From the NCBI RefSeq assembly GCF_026914265.1, contig NC_069135.1:31149435-31213434 (forward strand): 64,000 bases of DNA, in the 5' to 3' direction. This DNA comes from Mya arenaria (lineage: Eukaryota > Mollusca > Bivalvia > Myida > Myidae). Of this stretch, positions 53,801 through 64,000 are shown piece after piece (within the stretch, counting starts at the first letter, position 1; every line of letters starts with the position of its first letter). The translations under genes were made by a program, and so were the position numbers. The notes beneath the pieces are model-generated. The model worked only from the letters and a program-made list of their open reading frames with translations. It searched no databases and was not told the origin of the DNA.

Positions 53801-55203
53801 GGCATACTGCAACCAAACTTGGTATTAAGGAAGACCATTCATGGGATTGTGTTTGTGGCTCCAAGAGTCATGGTCAAGGTCACTGTGACTAAATTGATTG
53901 TTGTTTGGGGCCCTAGGGTCAAGGTCACTGTTTATGAAAACCTGGTTTCGTTGCATTGCAGAGTTACTTGTTTACTTTTTAATTTGTCTTTTTTATTGCT
54001 TTTGACAGGCACATTTATCATAATTGTATTAATTTCTAAGACAAAGCGGCAAATAGATAAGTGGGCTGTCCTATGACAGCTCTTGTGTAGGTTAAATGAA
54101 ATTTGAATTAGAGTGACTAGTCTTTAATAAACATAACTTATATGCATTCATTTTAAAAGAACATGTAATTTCATTACAGGTTGGAAGTTGTCATGGCAGA
54201 AAGTAGAATTCGAGAGAAGGAAGAAAGAGTGAGGAAAGAGAAAGAGAAAAGAGAGGCTGCAATTCTCGCTAGGGAGAAGAAGCTGGAAAAACTGGCTCAA
54301 AAAGCTAAACTTGAGGAAGAATCACCTCTGAAGAAACAAAAGCTGGAAGCCAGTAAGACTCCGTTGAAACACGAGCCCAAAGATGACGTGAATTTGGTAA
54401 GAGATGGTAGTGGCATTCCTCAGGTCAAAAGTGAAGCTGTTGGAATGGTGAAAATGGAAAGATCTGGAAGTGTTGAGGTTATAAATCCAATGGAGGCATT
54501 AAGGAAGGCAGTTAAGGATGAACACAAGGCTAGAACACTTAAGTTGGCGAACAAGAGTGATGTGAAAGTTGGCACGATGGTTGGTACATGTGTACCGGAA
54601 GGTTCCAGCACCAGTTTTTCATCCGCTTTGTCTAGAGGAGATGTCACTCCAACCAAACAAACTGTGGCCTGGGTAAAGAATGAGAAAGATGTTGATAGTA
54701 TTGATGCTCTTAGGGCAAAGAAGTGTGAACTGAAAGAACTTGGTATTAAGAAAGTCTCTGTTGTGCATAGTAAAGTTGCCATAAAAGGTGTTGAACCACA
54801 AGTTATCAAGATCGCAGTTGAGAGGAAACCCAGTGACAATGTAGGGAAAGTGGTTAAAGTTCACAGCAGTGTGGAACAAACAAATCCTGAAATTAAAGCA
54901 GCAAAGATTGTTACTGAATCTCACCAAAATGTTAGTGACACTCTGAAAGACACAAGTCATGTTGAAAAAGTGCTAAGTGTTAAGACTAGTGTCCCACTAA
55001 TAGATAACATTGATTCTACCCATGACACTTCAGGTATTTCAGAATTGTCGAAGGATGTGCCTATAGATGATAACTCAGTCAAAACAGTAGACAATAAGGG
55101 TGATCATTCACAGGAATGTGTTTTACTTGACACCCAACAGTCTCTTCAGGCAGCAGAAAATATAACAGATGAAAATGATGACGAAAAACCAATGGAAACA
55201 TAG
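44888..55203 (+). CDS. RSBN1: RSBN1/RSBN1L homologue (DPY-21/KDM9 family), six exons
   Basis: Exons: 44888-45434, 46641-49263, 49584-49751, 50614-50722, 52451-52674, 54180-55203. All are GT-AG and the frame closes at 1564 residues. The first ATG in frame is at 44888 ([10 protein letters not shown]). The N-terminal two thirds are disordered: a His-rich [20 protein letters not shown], 17 or more copies of a 9-residue repeat (47047-47520), then Ser/Lys/His-rich tracts. The conserved core starts near [14 protein letters not shown] and includes [39 protein letters not shown] and [10 protein letters not shown], then [20 protein letters not shown]. The HAD triplet corresponds to the HxD iron site of the JmjC-like fold; C. 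elegans DPY-21 of this family removes H4K20 methyl groups. The last exon adds a charged coiled coil ([20 protein letters not shown]) and an acidic tail. The demethylase role is inferred. The gene is larger than vertebrate RSBN1 (about 800 residues), mainly through disordered repeats. Confidence 0.95.
47047..47520 (+). repeat. 27 bp (9-residue) coding repeat array in RSBN1 exon 2
   Basis: About 17 units of the form PSIEVKKSE / PIIQEKKSE / SSTEAKKSE. In the middle the three types follow one another as an 81 bp higher-order unit. Later units drift ([18 protein letters not shown]). The frame is kept throughout. Confidence 0.95.
49752..50613 (+). other. RSBN1 intron 3 with a decayed interspersed repeat
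   Basis: GAGCTCGCGACTATTCAAAG at 49795, then GCTATTCTACTCACCC and ACGTCAGCAT, match in kind the start of the repeat in intron 5 near 52960 (GGCTCAACTATTTGAAGAAT, ACGTCAGCGT). ATTCTGGTAAAGG...TTGCAT recurs twice further in. The rest is plain AT-rich intron. Confidence 0.4.
50766..50978. mobile_element. MITE with TTAACCCTTT ends in RSBN1 intron 4
   Basis: Starts TTAACCCTTTGCATGCTGGG and ends GCAGCCTAAGGGTTAA. Contains a long hairpin, GCAAACAGCTTGGAACC against its inverse GGTTCCAAGCTGTTTGC, with inner GACCAGG(C/T)GCCGAGT arms (about 50878-50942). TTAA at both ends is the likely target site. Non-coding. Confidence 0.85.
51581..52293 (+). repeat. Tandem-core element, four units of 145 bp, RSBN1 intron 4
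   Basis: Opens with a hairpin TATACCCCCA ... TGAGGGGGTATA. Core units start at about 51671, 51815, 51960 and 52139 (GGTTTCCGGACGATAACTC). Spacing is 144-145 bp, except the last, which is longer by a 34 bp internal duplication. Ends ATTCGTCACTCCTGTGACAG then CTCTTGTTTTT. Units carry GGTCAAGGTCACTGTTACT, shared with the element at 3556 although the rest of the core differs. Confidence 0.8.
53075..53525 (+). repeat. About 195 bp tandem repeat, three units, RSBN1 intron 5
   Basis: CTCACACAATGAGGTTACAT, CATCACACAATGAGGTAACA and CATCACACAATTAGTTCACA recur about 190 bp apart. Each is followed by a CCATATTA-type stretch, AAATTATGGCC and TGATTGACT. Degenerate, so old. Confidence 0.65.
53579..54088 (+). 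repeat. Shorter copy of the 3556 tandem-core element, RSBN1 intron 5
   Basis: Left end AACCAAGTTTTC and right end GAAAACCTGGTTTCGTTGCA match the element at 3556-4296. It has about two and a half diverged units. A further ATGACAGCTCTTGTG end at 54073-54088 resembles the end at 52277-52290. Confidence 0.7.
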
Positions 55204-56296
55204 AGAACTACAATATTACGGATCTGTTTTATTTTGGACCTGTGTAAATCATTTGTTTTAATGTGCTGACATTACACTTGTATACATGTAGTTGTAGTGT
55301 GTATCCATGCATGTAGCTGTTCTTGTTAACTGATACTTGCTCTTTTGTGGTTGTACCAAATTATGAATAGCTTTTGTCATTAAGTTGTCCATTGTTTGTA
55401 ATTTGAAAAATGAAAGTGCTTTGAAATACTGTATACATTTATGATATTTTTTAAACGGATGTATTCATAATGACATTTACCTTCAGAGGATTTTTCTGAG
55501 ATCATGCAAGTGAAAAGTGATAATGTTTAATAAGTTTTAATATTTGATTGATGAAATGCATCTTGTCGAGATCAAAAAACTTATCAGAAACATAAGTGTT
55601 TTGTACATGATTCGAACATTAAATTAACATACTTTATACCTTTATGCAGCATTTAAAGGTACCGTTTACACTCTTACATTTGAAGGCATTAATTTACCAA
55701 TAGTAGCGTGTTCAACCTACATGATAATTATCAGTTAAATCTTAATTTACATGTGTTAGTTGAGTGTCAAGTAAAGAAATCTAATTTACAATCAGGAATT
55801 ATGTAACTTTCCAGTAAATCGAAGGCTTGCAGACCGGTGGATATAGATATACGTATTAGACTTTGGTTTGTGGTCACTAAGCCCGCTAAGTGGGTTTTCT
55901 CGGGACACTCTGTTTCCTCCTCAACACAGAACTCAACATTGTACTAAGAAGAGTGACATAAAACATACGCTCATAACTTTCTTCACAATTGTTGTAAAAT
56001 AAATACAGTTTAAGTTGAAAAAGGAAAAAGGTACATGTTCTTCCTTATTTCAATGAAAGCAAATGAACTGAAATATTACATTATTTAAACACATATGTGT
56101 TGATAAACTAAATGAACTTGTTTCTTGATATTTTTCTCATTTAACACACATATGTTGCATAAAGTTTTATGTTATTTAATTCATGTGCTGGCAGCAGTCA
56201 TTTATTGGTCACTGGGCTCATCACAAGCTTACATTACATCTTTCGTTATTTATTTTCCATCTCGTATCATTATACATTGATTATTGATTTAAAGAC
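55204..56296. other. 3' UTR of the RSBN1 homologue and intergenic DNA
   Basis: AT-rich, with several AATAAA-like words (for example near 55998). The exact transcript end cannot be set. No other gene. Confidence 0.4.
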
Positions 56297-56380
56297 ATAT
56301 CGTCACCTTAGTGCAATAACTCAATAACTGCATATAGATATATAAGCATATATTGAGTTCTTGCACTAAGGTGACGATAT
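56297..56380. repeat. Hairpin with 30 bp arms
   Basis: ATATCGTCACCTTAGTGCAA at 56297 is the inverse of TTGCACTAAGGTGACGATAT at 56361-56380, and the pairing continues inward through ACTCAATA/TATTGAGT. The loop is about 23 bp. Probably a tiny MITE. Confidence 0.75.
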
Positions 56381-58252
56381 ATGTATTAGATTGATTGAAA
56401 ATATACAAGCCCCATTTCATAAAATATTTTACAATTTGTTTTTCAAACCTATTAATATTTTGGTAGAAGTAAAAATAAACTCAATGTTTTTTGTTGTTGT
56501 TGCAGAAACTCTTTAACTGCCATTTTTGACACTAATAAATATATTTAAAGAAGTTTTTAATTGAATATGTTACACTACTTAAAGATTTTTTTTTATATTG
56601 GGATACTCTTGCTTAACTTAAAGGTCGCCTTCACGTTTTTTTTTAATTAGAGAAAAAACTTATGTTCTTGTCATAGCCTTGGCATTATTGTTGAATAGAC
56701 AATATGCACATGTACAGTAAGGCCCATAACTCTGACATAAATACTTACTAAGTTATGCCCCTTTTTGGACTGAAAATCAACAGATGAGCATTGAAGTTGT
56801 CTTTAATTTAGTTTTAAAGCTTGCTACTGTAAAGGAGACATTGAGAGTATTTCTTGTAATGTTTGTGGTTACATGTGCGAGTGACAGAATGTTTTGCAGA
56901 TGTCAATATCCTCTTATTTTTCTGTTTTCAAGTTTTGAATTCAGCTGATGACTTGTATAAATGCCTTGTTAAAGAAATAAAACGATTAGTGCTGTGTTAA
57001 ATAGGCATTGTTGTTTACTTATGGCAGTAAATGTGTCTGAAGAGGTTATCAGTTATGAACAAGTGCTAATTATGTGTTCAGTTTTACCATTTTGAAATTT
57101 TGTTATTTAAAGGAAATAAGTTTTAACAGATTGGAGATTAATGTAAGCATACACACTCACTTCAATGTCATTACTCCAATACTGAAATAAATGTCAATTT
57201 AAAGTGTGCAACTCTTTCAATTAATTAACTGACGTTATTACAAATAATTGTAAGGGAGGGGTGGTTGTTACTATGTTAACAGTGTTTTGTTAAACTGTCA
57301 AAAAATTATAAAAAAAAAACAGGGTTGATTGTAATAGAACTTTATTAAAAGTAACATGATTGTCAGCGTCATCGTTGTAAACTTATAATCTCCTGACTTT
57401 CATGGACACATTTTTGACCTGCAGCATTTCTAATATGATTAAGCTCGACTGATTTAACCTAAATTGTTTTAATTCAATAAAAAGTGGTATGTAATGTTAT
57501 TGGAAGTATCTCCCTGTGGATGTATGTGTTGAATAAGTTTATTTTAAAGGGCATAGTTCTGAGTAAGAAATATTAGGTCATACAATATATACATGTAAAG
57601 CCCTCTCCACACATAGAAGCTTTTCAACTCTTTGTTGGGGATGTCCTCCCTTTTCTCTAATAATGGAATGAGTGTTTATGCCTGTATGATAGATCACTAT
57701 TTTAAGGCAAAAACAATCAAATTCTTAAGCATTCAGGTATTTGATTTTGTTTTTCCGTATATATATTGGGATACAATATAACGTCGATGGCGGAGTTAGA
57801 ATTTCAAAGATATTTAAAAGTTTGTTATAGGATACACTGTGCCAACGCAGATTGGTGTATAGTTAAAAAAGATCTCTGTCATGTCAGAAAAAGCTTGACA
57901 CATTTTGAAATATTCAATATATTGTTTCATCAGTTCTGCATTTTCCTTTTCTCACTCATATATATGTTTACATTGTTGTGTTGTTGTATATTTGCCTTTC
58001 CACTGTCTGTTGATGAATAAAGATGTGAATGTGAAAGAATTCTTGTTATAAAAAGTCATGGAAGTTTTACCTAGGATATTTTAGCTCTTCTTATGCAATT
58101 GCGCGTCATCCGTGCATCTGTAAACAATTGCTTGTAAACGAAATACTGTTAGATAGCCTTATGTTTTGATTATTAATCCAGCCAAACCACACATGCATGA
58201 CTGAAGTATGGTTCCTGAAATGCTGTGTTGTTTTTTTCTTAATTTAAAACAG
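56381..58252. other. Intergenic DNA
   Basis: Contains a TTAAAGGTCGCCTTCACG end at 56618. The plus-strand frame 57766-58020 has no domain; its tail (TTTGCCTTTCCACTGTCTG, then AATAAAGATGTG) looks like the 3' end of an old transposable element. Nothing else is recognised. Confidence 0.35.
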
Positions 58253-58440
58253 AGAGTTGTGTATTATTGTAATATTATTTCCCATTTTATACCCGAATGT
58301 ATTTTGTATGGGAGACAACAATGAAGTTGTGTATTATTGTAGTAGTTGTTTCCCTTTGCCCGAAAGTATATTCTAAGGGAGACAATTTTGTACAAGAAGT
58401 TGTGTATTATTGTAGTAGTTATTTCCCCTTTGAATGTGAA
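58253..58440 (+). repeat. Three copies of a roughly 73 bp repeat
   Basis: GTTGTGTATTATTGTA begins each unit (58256, 58327, 58401), followed by TTTCCC. Two units end in a GGGAGACAA word that pairs with the TTTCCC of the same unit. Confidence 0.7.
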
Positions 58441-58739
58441 CAGTATGTAACCAAAAACAAATCATGCCAGTAGAGCATAGGCCCTCGTGGCCCCTTGTGT
58501 GTAATATTTACTATTTTCAACACGAGAATTATAACACATAATGCTGTATGTGAAGAAACATAGGCAGCTAGATATTATCACCAATTTTTGAGAGACCGTA
58601 AAAGTGTGCAGAAGAGAGAAAAAAATCAATGTCTCATGGATGTAATGACAACGACGCCTATACACAATAATGTGTCTTCTCAATCATTCCGACAATATAA
58701 ATATCTGACAGGGCTATTTTTTCAAAACAACCCGATATT

Positions 58740-60415
58740 TCATTTAAACATATTTTATTGCCTTTTTCTTTCAACATAATCGGTATTTACAACAATAATA
58801 TAGAGTATACAAAAGCAAATGGGTTGGACACAAGTTCTAACAACATTAGTAACGTCTTCCCCATGAGCACATAAACTTGATAAGTATTTGGCGATAAATA
58901 TATATAAGATAAGAAAAAGGTAAGGAAATGGATAAGTGAAAGAAATGTAAGTAAAAGACAGGAAGGAAAAATAAAAGAAGAAGCATTCTGACTCACTGCT
59001 ACACAGGTGATATGTGGTAAACTGTTCAATAAAACAACCTGGCTCAGTTATATTTAAAGAAGGGGCTAATCCGTAAACCGTTTATAGAGTGTTTTATAAA
59101 TAAGTGTACTTAATGGAATAATACAATATTTTCATCGTCGGAGAGTAAGGGTTTTCCAAATAATAACGACGTAATGCTAAGTGGGTGAAACGCACGTGTT
59201 CCACGAAACATGGATATACGTTCCTGAGTATAAAGATTACACCTAAAGAAATAATGCTCTGCATCTTCAACTGGGTAACCACACTGGCATCTAGTGTTAT
59301 TAAGCAAATGGTTATTATAGAGGTCAAAGTTAAGATTACTACAATGGTTCCTTATACGAGCATGCATTACAGAGTATACACGTTCTCCTAACAGAAAGTA
59401 CTTGGGAACCACAGGACCTTTGAATTTTTCCCTTAAATTTGCTTTAAATGCTGAAATTGAAGGAGATGCTGTAATGTTATGTTCTAAATTATTATATAAA
59501 TTTATTGCTGATGGAATAAAAGACTTTGAGAATAACTCTGTTCTGCGAGGAATAGTAATGAAATTGCTATTATTTCGGAGATTATAGTTTGTTATTGTAG
59601 AGATCACAGGCGGTATTATTTCTTGCAAATAAACTGGTAGTGTGCCACTTTTAGCTTGATACACGAGAGTTAACTTTTGAATTTTTCGTCTGTCTGCAAG
59701 CGAAACCCAACCTATTTCTTTCATTAGATTATCAATCGATACAGATCGTGTTAAGCCTGTGACTATACGCGCGGCTTCATATTGAAGTGTTTCTAAGTTT
59801 TCCTTTTCATACACTGTGCATCCATCCCATACCACAGCGGCATATTCTAGAAGAGGTCGCATTGTTGAGAGCTTTTCTGCTAACTCTGAATTTGATCATT
59901 CTCATTGAGTTCAATACCTTTGATGCTGATTTTGTAATTTGAATGATGTGTTCATGCCAGTTGCAATCATCGCTGAGTGTAGGACCTAAGTGCTTGTGGT
60001 GCTTAACAAAATTTATTTCGACGTTGTTGAATTGTATATTTGGTAATCTTGGAAAACGGTTGGAAAATATCATTCCTTCAGTTTTACTTGCATTAAAATT
60101 CACAAGCCATTTTTTTAGAGCATTTTGTTATAACTTCCATATCATTGATTAGGACACGTTCAATTTCATTTAAATCAGTAGACGTAACTGATAGTGAACT
60201 GTCGTCCGCAAATAGACGTGTTATGCTTCCAATATTTTCAGCAATATCATATAACATATATCAAAAATAATAAGGGACCCAGTACTGACCCTTGAGGTAC
60301 ACCTGCATTTGTTCGCAATAATGACCCGATATTTAAAAGGAATAAGACAACCGAAAATAACAACTAGACACGGGGCTGTGTCCAAAGAAGTAGTCTGTAA
60401 CTTGACCAATTTTTA
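58740..60415 (-). mobile_element. Non-LTR retrotransposon (LINE), 5' truncated
   Basis: The minus strand holds the C-terminal half of a LINE reverse transcriptase. NAGVPQGSVLGPLLFLIYVI and RLFADDSSLSVTS (FADD catalytic box) lie around 60180-60300. NFNASKTEGMIFSNRFP follows at about 60103. The frame 59862-59110 contains RPLLEYAAVVWDGCTVYEKE and a terminal CQCGYPVEDAEHYFFRC motif. Frame changes occur near 60255, 60110 and 59855, so it is inactive. The first RT motifs and any ORF1 are missing, typical of 5' truncation. The 3' end is near 58740-58760 by its A-rich tail on this strand. Clade (Jockey/CR1-like) is a guess. Confidence 0.85.
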
Positions 60416-61041
60416 AATATGATCCTTACCATACTTGGTAATAATGTTTATGAAATTCATATCCAGGACAAATTTGTTTATCACTGTGATCGCTGGTGTT
60501 GCCGCATTACCCGTCAAAACAACTTCACCGTGTCACAAGATCCTTACCAAACTTGGTTTAAAGGCTTTATATGCATACCATCTCGGACGGCTCGATCACC
60601 AGTCCTAACGCTACTTTTGAGCTTTTCGTATCTTAGTTTTAACATTCTAATGATTTGCCACACTTAATTTCGTTATACAAAGAAAAGTGCATTTTACATA
60701 AAAAAGCATCACCGAGTCCCTTTAAATGTTGCACCATTAAGTTCTGATCACAAGGAGTATGGTGATATTAAAGTATTCACGTTGGAAGACCGTTTGTAAA
60801 CTTTTGTTGATGGCAAACCCGGCATATGTTGAGTCTGATAAAGTTGCGTGCGTAAATTCCCTTTAGCACAGATAAGTGTCATAATAATTTTATGTACGCG
60901 TGATTAAAATGTTAAGTAAAAAATGCTTTTAGTTTTATTCTCTTTTTTGTAATAACTTGAAGAGACGGGGTCTATAACCTTTGAAATATAAACCAAACAA
61001 ATATTTTTTTTTTCTTTTACGAAATCTTAATAACGGTACGA
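60416..61041. other. Intergenic DNA with an inverse TTAAAGGGAC end
   Basis: GCATCACCGAGTCCCTTTAA ends at 60725 and is the inverse of the element end seen at 36014; GTGCATTTTACATAAAA inside it also matches. The partner end was not found, so the left limit is unknown. Confidence 0.4.
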
Positions 61042-61331
61042 ATGAAGAGTGCGCCATCTAGGCATCTGTCTCTTATTTTGATTCAGCGTGTCGTTACTGG
61101 CATGGAGCATCCTCACATAGCGCCAAGGTGGCAATCCCGTACCCAGCTCCGTTTGGCCAGTACGCGGGATTCCGGGCCCCCTTTGGGTCGGAGGCTGTCA
61201 ATTCCCGTAACCCCACCCCCTATGAAACGCCTGATTGCGGCCCCTTTGGACCGGAGGCTGTCGACCCCCGTAGTCCCACCCATTTGGCACGGCGGATTCC
61301 GGGCCGAATGCCCATGAATAGGTACCCCTGA
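61042..61331 (+). other. GC-rich open segment, possible terminal coding exon
   Basis: Much richer in G and C than its surroundings. After an acceptor-like TTATTTTGATTCAG (ending 61085), one frame is open to TGA at 61329-61331. It reads AIPYPAPFGQYAGFRAPFG, then SEAVNSRNPTPYETPDCGPF and GPEAVDPRSPTHLARR: Pro/Gly-rich with an internal duplication of about 66 bp. Another frame (61042-61317) and a minus frame are also open, as expected of GC-rich DNA. It could be the last exon of an unseen gene or a retrocopy fragment. No family recognised. Confidence 0.3.
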
Positions 61332-61949
61332 CTTCTTTGAAAGAGCACCACACTGGATTCGAATGCCATAAGAATACAAGCAAATATATATGACGGTAGT
61401 ATAATGTCTTTCATTTACTAGAAAATCATCAGTATGGCAACGTTATCCAATAATATAATATATATACATGCATACATATATAATCTTTCTCGGTGGAGGA
61501 TACCTTAACCTCCTTTTGCACATTTCAATCTATATTGTATCACTCCTGGGAAGGGACATGTTCCAAGTTACCCGACTCTTCAATACCCAAATTTCAAATA
61601 TCTAGGCACCGCCGCTAGATACATGTACTAAAATAGTACTAAAATAATATATTATAATAAATTCTGATATCATAAAAGCGAAACTAACTCATGAGTATTT
61701 TATTTTGAACAATGTTTAATTTCAGGAAATATTCAACTTTTTTTTCTAGTTGTACGTGTTTGACCACATGCTCCTAACTCGTCCTTAAAGGTGCCTCGGT
61801 GTTTTTTTGGGCATATAACAATTTCTATTGCTCTAAAAACAACTCTTTTCGACTTACTTCATTTGCCTCAATGTACACAAACCATCGACCAAAGATAGTC
61901 CAGAATGCAGGAAATCGCTTCTTGCAAAAAATAATAAGATTCTGGGGAG
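61332..61949. other. Intergenic DNA
   Basis: AT-rich. A TTAAAGGTGCCTCGGTGTTT end lies at 61785; the same GCCTCGGTGTTTTTTT word recurs at 61989 within the hAT-like end. No coding frame. Confidence 0.35.
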
Positions 61950-62022
61950 GGGGGGGGGCATGCCCCCGGACCCCTCTAGACCGTTTTGCCTCGGTGTTTT
62001 TTTTAAGTCTGGCTACGGCACT
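61950..62022 (-). mobile_element. Solo hAT-like terminus
   Basis: Read on the minus strand it starts CAGTGCCGTAGCCAGAC and runs to GGGGTCCGGGGGCATGCCCC, the same layout as the end at 40830. No transposase sequence adjoins it. Confidence 0.55.
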
Positions 62023-63554
62023 GACATATGTACCATAACGGGCGTACTCACGTAAGTTCGCGTTCTTTATAACTGATTATTGTAAGACATGACCAGAGAA
62101 GCCAAAACATAAACAAAATGCTCGAAAATCAAGCAATATTGGTACATTTTATTCAACATCTATACTACATAAATGCATTTTTTCCGGATTCGAGCTCAAA
62201 ATTAAGCGGAATTCCGAAATTCGGAACAAACTCCTAAAATAAGCAGTATACCGGAATCCAAGGGGTAGGGAGCGATACCGTCCACTATGTGGTAATGTAT
62301 GCCACTCTTAGTGGAAGTGACTCACGTTTGATTCCATGGCTTTTTTTAAAGTCAAATACTAATGATACAATACAGATAACCACTAATCGTTCAAAGGAAG
62401 ATCGTTTTTTATGTGAATTTTGATATTCTATTAAAACTTTATAAAACGAGAGACAGAGCACGTTAATAGCCTTCCCATGGATTGAAACGATAACACACTG
62501 TTTTCCTTAATATGTTATAATTACTATTTAAGTGTATTACAGTCCTATAAAGCAGCTATATCTTTATATGGCTTTTGATTCAGATAGAGATCATTACCTG
62601 CACGTTTTATTAAACGTAGCTAACATCATAAGCGAAAAGCTTCTGTCTGCTTCTTTATTTTATTTCATTTAGAACATTTTTACCTTCATCCATCGAGCTG
62701 CAAATAGGAAGAGTTATTGCTATTTTAAAAAGGTCATTTCCTTATTTTATTACCAACAACAACTACTCACATGTTTTGGTAATGCTTCTTCGCAAATAGC
62801 TCTGGGTATCGCTTATAACACATGCTTGCTTTATAGATAAATGGTAATTACAGATATTGGGGTTATGATGATCCTTATAAAGTATGTTTTAGGTGTAAAT
62901 ATAGAGAGAGCGGATTCATGGGCCGGGGGTGGAAAGTGAACTTTTGATATTAATGTGGTTGGAAAGTATGCAATAATAACACCAGAATGCACAATTTCAT
63001 ACTAAACATGGCCAGATCTTGATACTGCTGGACCCCTTTTTGATACTGCTAGACCCTCTTTGGAGGCACGCACTTCTAAAGTTGCGCCAGCAAGTACGCC
63101 CCCACCCGACATCCCTGACGTATTTAGTCTGAGTTTGATACTAGAAAAGCAAAATGCTATTGTTTTGGTAAAAATGCTTTGACATTATCAAGCATGCTCC
63201 AAATAGCTGTTACAAATCATCTGTTTTGTCATAATTGTTTATTTAATAGGTATTTTGAAATATTAATAAATTCAGTTGTATGTGCCCTAGTCTCAAGAAA
63301 TTGTTTATGAAACACATAACAAACGTATACAATAACCACCATTTAGCAACAAACATATTTTAACATGGATTTGGAACTTAAGTCTTTACCATAATTGTAA
63401 TAAGACTAATACTGGGAGTATGAATCCCAGCTTTTCACAAGTATGTGAACAAGCATAAAAAAATACAAACCGTTTGCAAGAATTACTAATAACTGTTTGA
63501 AACATACTATACACCGTTTAAACATTTGCCGTTATAAAGAATTCAAAAATCAAA
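62023..63554. other. Intergenic DNA upstream of a new gene
   Basis: No coding frame or transposon recognised. A short duplication (TTGATACTGCTGGACCC / TTGATACTGCTAGACCC) lies at about 63018-63060. The last 100 bp should include the promoter of the gene starting at 63555. Confidence 0.35.
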
Positions 63555-63625
63555 ATGGCGGCCGAATCAACACCAGCGAAAATAAGGCGACTGTTTTCTT
63601 CTTTTTTGAGCGACAAAACAAACAG
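63555..63625 (+). CDS. First coding exon of a gene running out of the window
   Basis: ATG in a strong context (CAAAATGGCG) opens MAAESTPAKIRRLFSSFLSD KTN, then a clean donor AACAG|GTAAAG at 63626. That is 23 codons plus two bases. The basic KIRRLFSSFL piece could be an amphipathic helix. No further exon is seen in the remaining 375 bp. The family cannot be told from this short piece. Confidence 0.5.
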
Positions 63626-64000
63626 GTAAAGTAGTTTCCTTCTAATGCCGTATATCTTCAAAACGACTTTTAATTTCTAGATTCATGATAAGCTAATTTG
63701 AGAAAGTTAAATAGTTTTAACTCAGATCTTTGATATAGTATCGGACAAATTATTTTCGGATAACTCAAGCACTATTCATTTGAAAGAGTCCATCTACTAA
63801 GCTATCGGATAAATTAACGCCCGGTTAGCCTCACGGTTCAACATTTGCTTTGTGTGCGAAAGGTAAGGGGTTCAAACCTAGCCACAATAATGTGTGTTAG
63901 GGAACTTTTTTTTACATTTGGATATTCATTTTGTTCCCTAAACGCCACAAGTCAACTGATTCATACCAATGTGAAATATATTCTTCAACTGTATATCTAC
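63626..64000 (+). other. Start of the first intron, with a decayed SINE head
   Basis: 63822-63885 carries a tRNA-like stretch: CGGTTAGCCTCACGG resembles an A-box region and GGGGTTCAAACC a B box, about 50 bp apart. It looks like the head of an old tRNA-derived SINE rather than a working tRNA gene, since it cannot be folded into a clean cloverleaf by eye. Confidence 0.4.

Noticed and set aside
57766-58020. 84-residue plus-strand frame
   Set aside because: No domain; the end looks like the tail of an old transposable element.
63815-63890. tRNA gene
   Set aside because: B-box-like GGTTCAAACC is present but no clean cloverleaf; fits a decayed SINE head better.

Overview
The window looks like nuclear DNA from a bivalve mollusc. 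It is AT-rich, its genes are intron-containing, and it holds several large B-box/TRIM-like proteins of the kind expanded in bivalves. It also has tandem-core repeats built around a GGTCAAGGTCACTGTTACT module, which resemble the 'pearl'-type elements described from bivalves. The species cannot be fixed from sequence alone. Coordinates of spliced genes come from joining reading frames at GT/AG sites; Sec61 alpha and the RSBN1 homologue join without any frame conflict.

Layout. 1-1697: 3' part of an intronless B-box/coiled-coil/propeller gene. 1698-11682: gene-poor DNA with a 4 x 145 bp tandem-core element, a 1.9 kb pair of inverted repeats and a trinucleotide microsatellite. 11683-14215: two decayed paralogues of the first gene. 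15358-16956: a dead Tc1/mariner copy with its inverted repeats and TA target sites. 17531-22046: a complete 12-exon SEC61A gene (476 aa). 24526-25620 (minus): a two-exon gene of unknown function with one frame break. 26276-28010: foldback elements and a tRNA-derived SINE. 30831-32615: a two-exon gene for a small single-pass membrane protein. 34114-36460: short tandem repeats and a TTAAAGGGAC-ended element. 37570-39591 (minus): a complete intronless RING/B-box (TRIM) gene of 673 aa. 40299-40736: a chain of tetranucleotide repeats. 40830-44423 (minus): a decayed, intron-bearing hAT transposase gene. 44888-55203: a complete six-exon RSBN1/RSBN1L (DPY-21 family) gene, 1564 aa, whose introns are full of repeats. 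58740-60415 (minus): a 5'-truncated LINE. 61042-61331: a GC-rich open segment. 63555 onward: the first coding exon of a gene that leaves the window.

The host genes do not form a pathway. They are a housekeeping translocon subunit, a chromatin demethylase homologue, TRIM-type proteins and small unknowns. I found no retrovirus-like, LTR or Polinton sequence, no CRISPR, no rRNA and no intact tRNA gene. I found no clear new biological system. The most distinctive signals are the shared nuclear-receptor-like module in the tandem-core elements, the stepping tetranucleotide chain, the recurrent TTAAAGG-ended elements and the 9-residue repeat array in the RSBN1 homologue.
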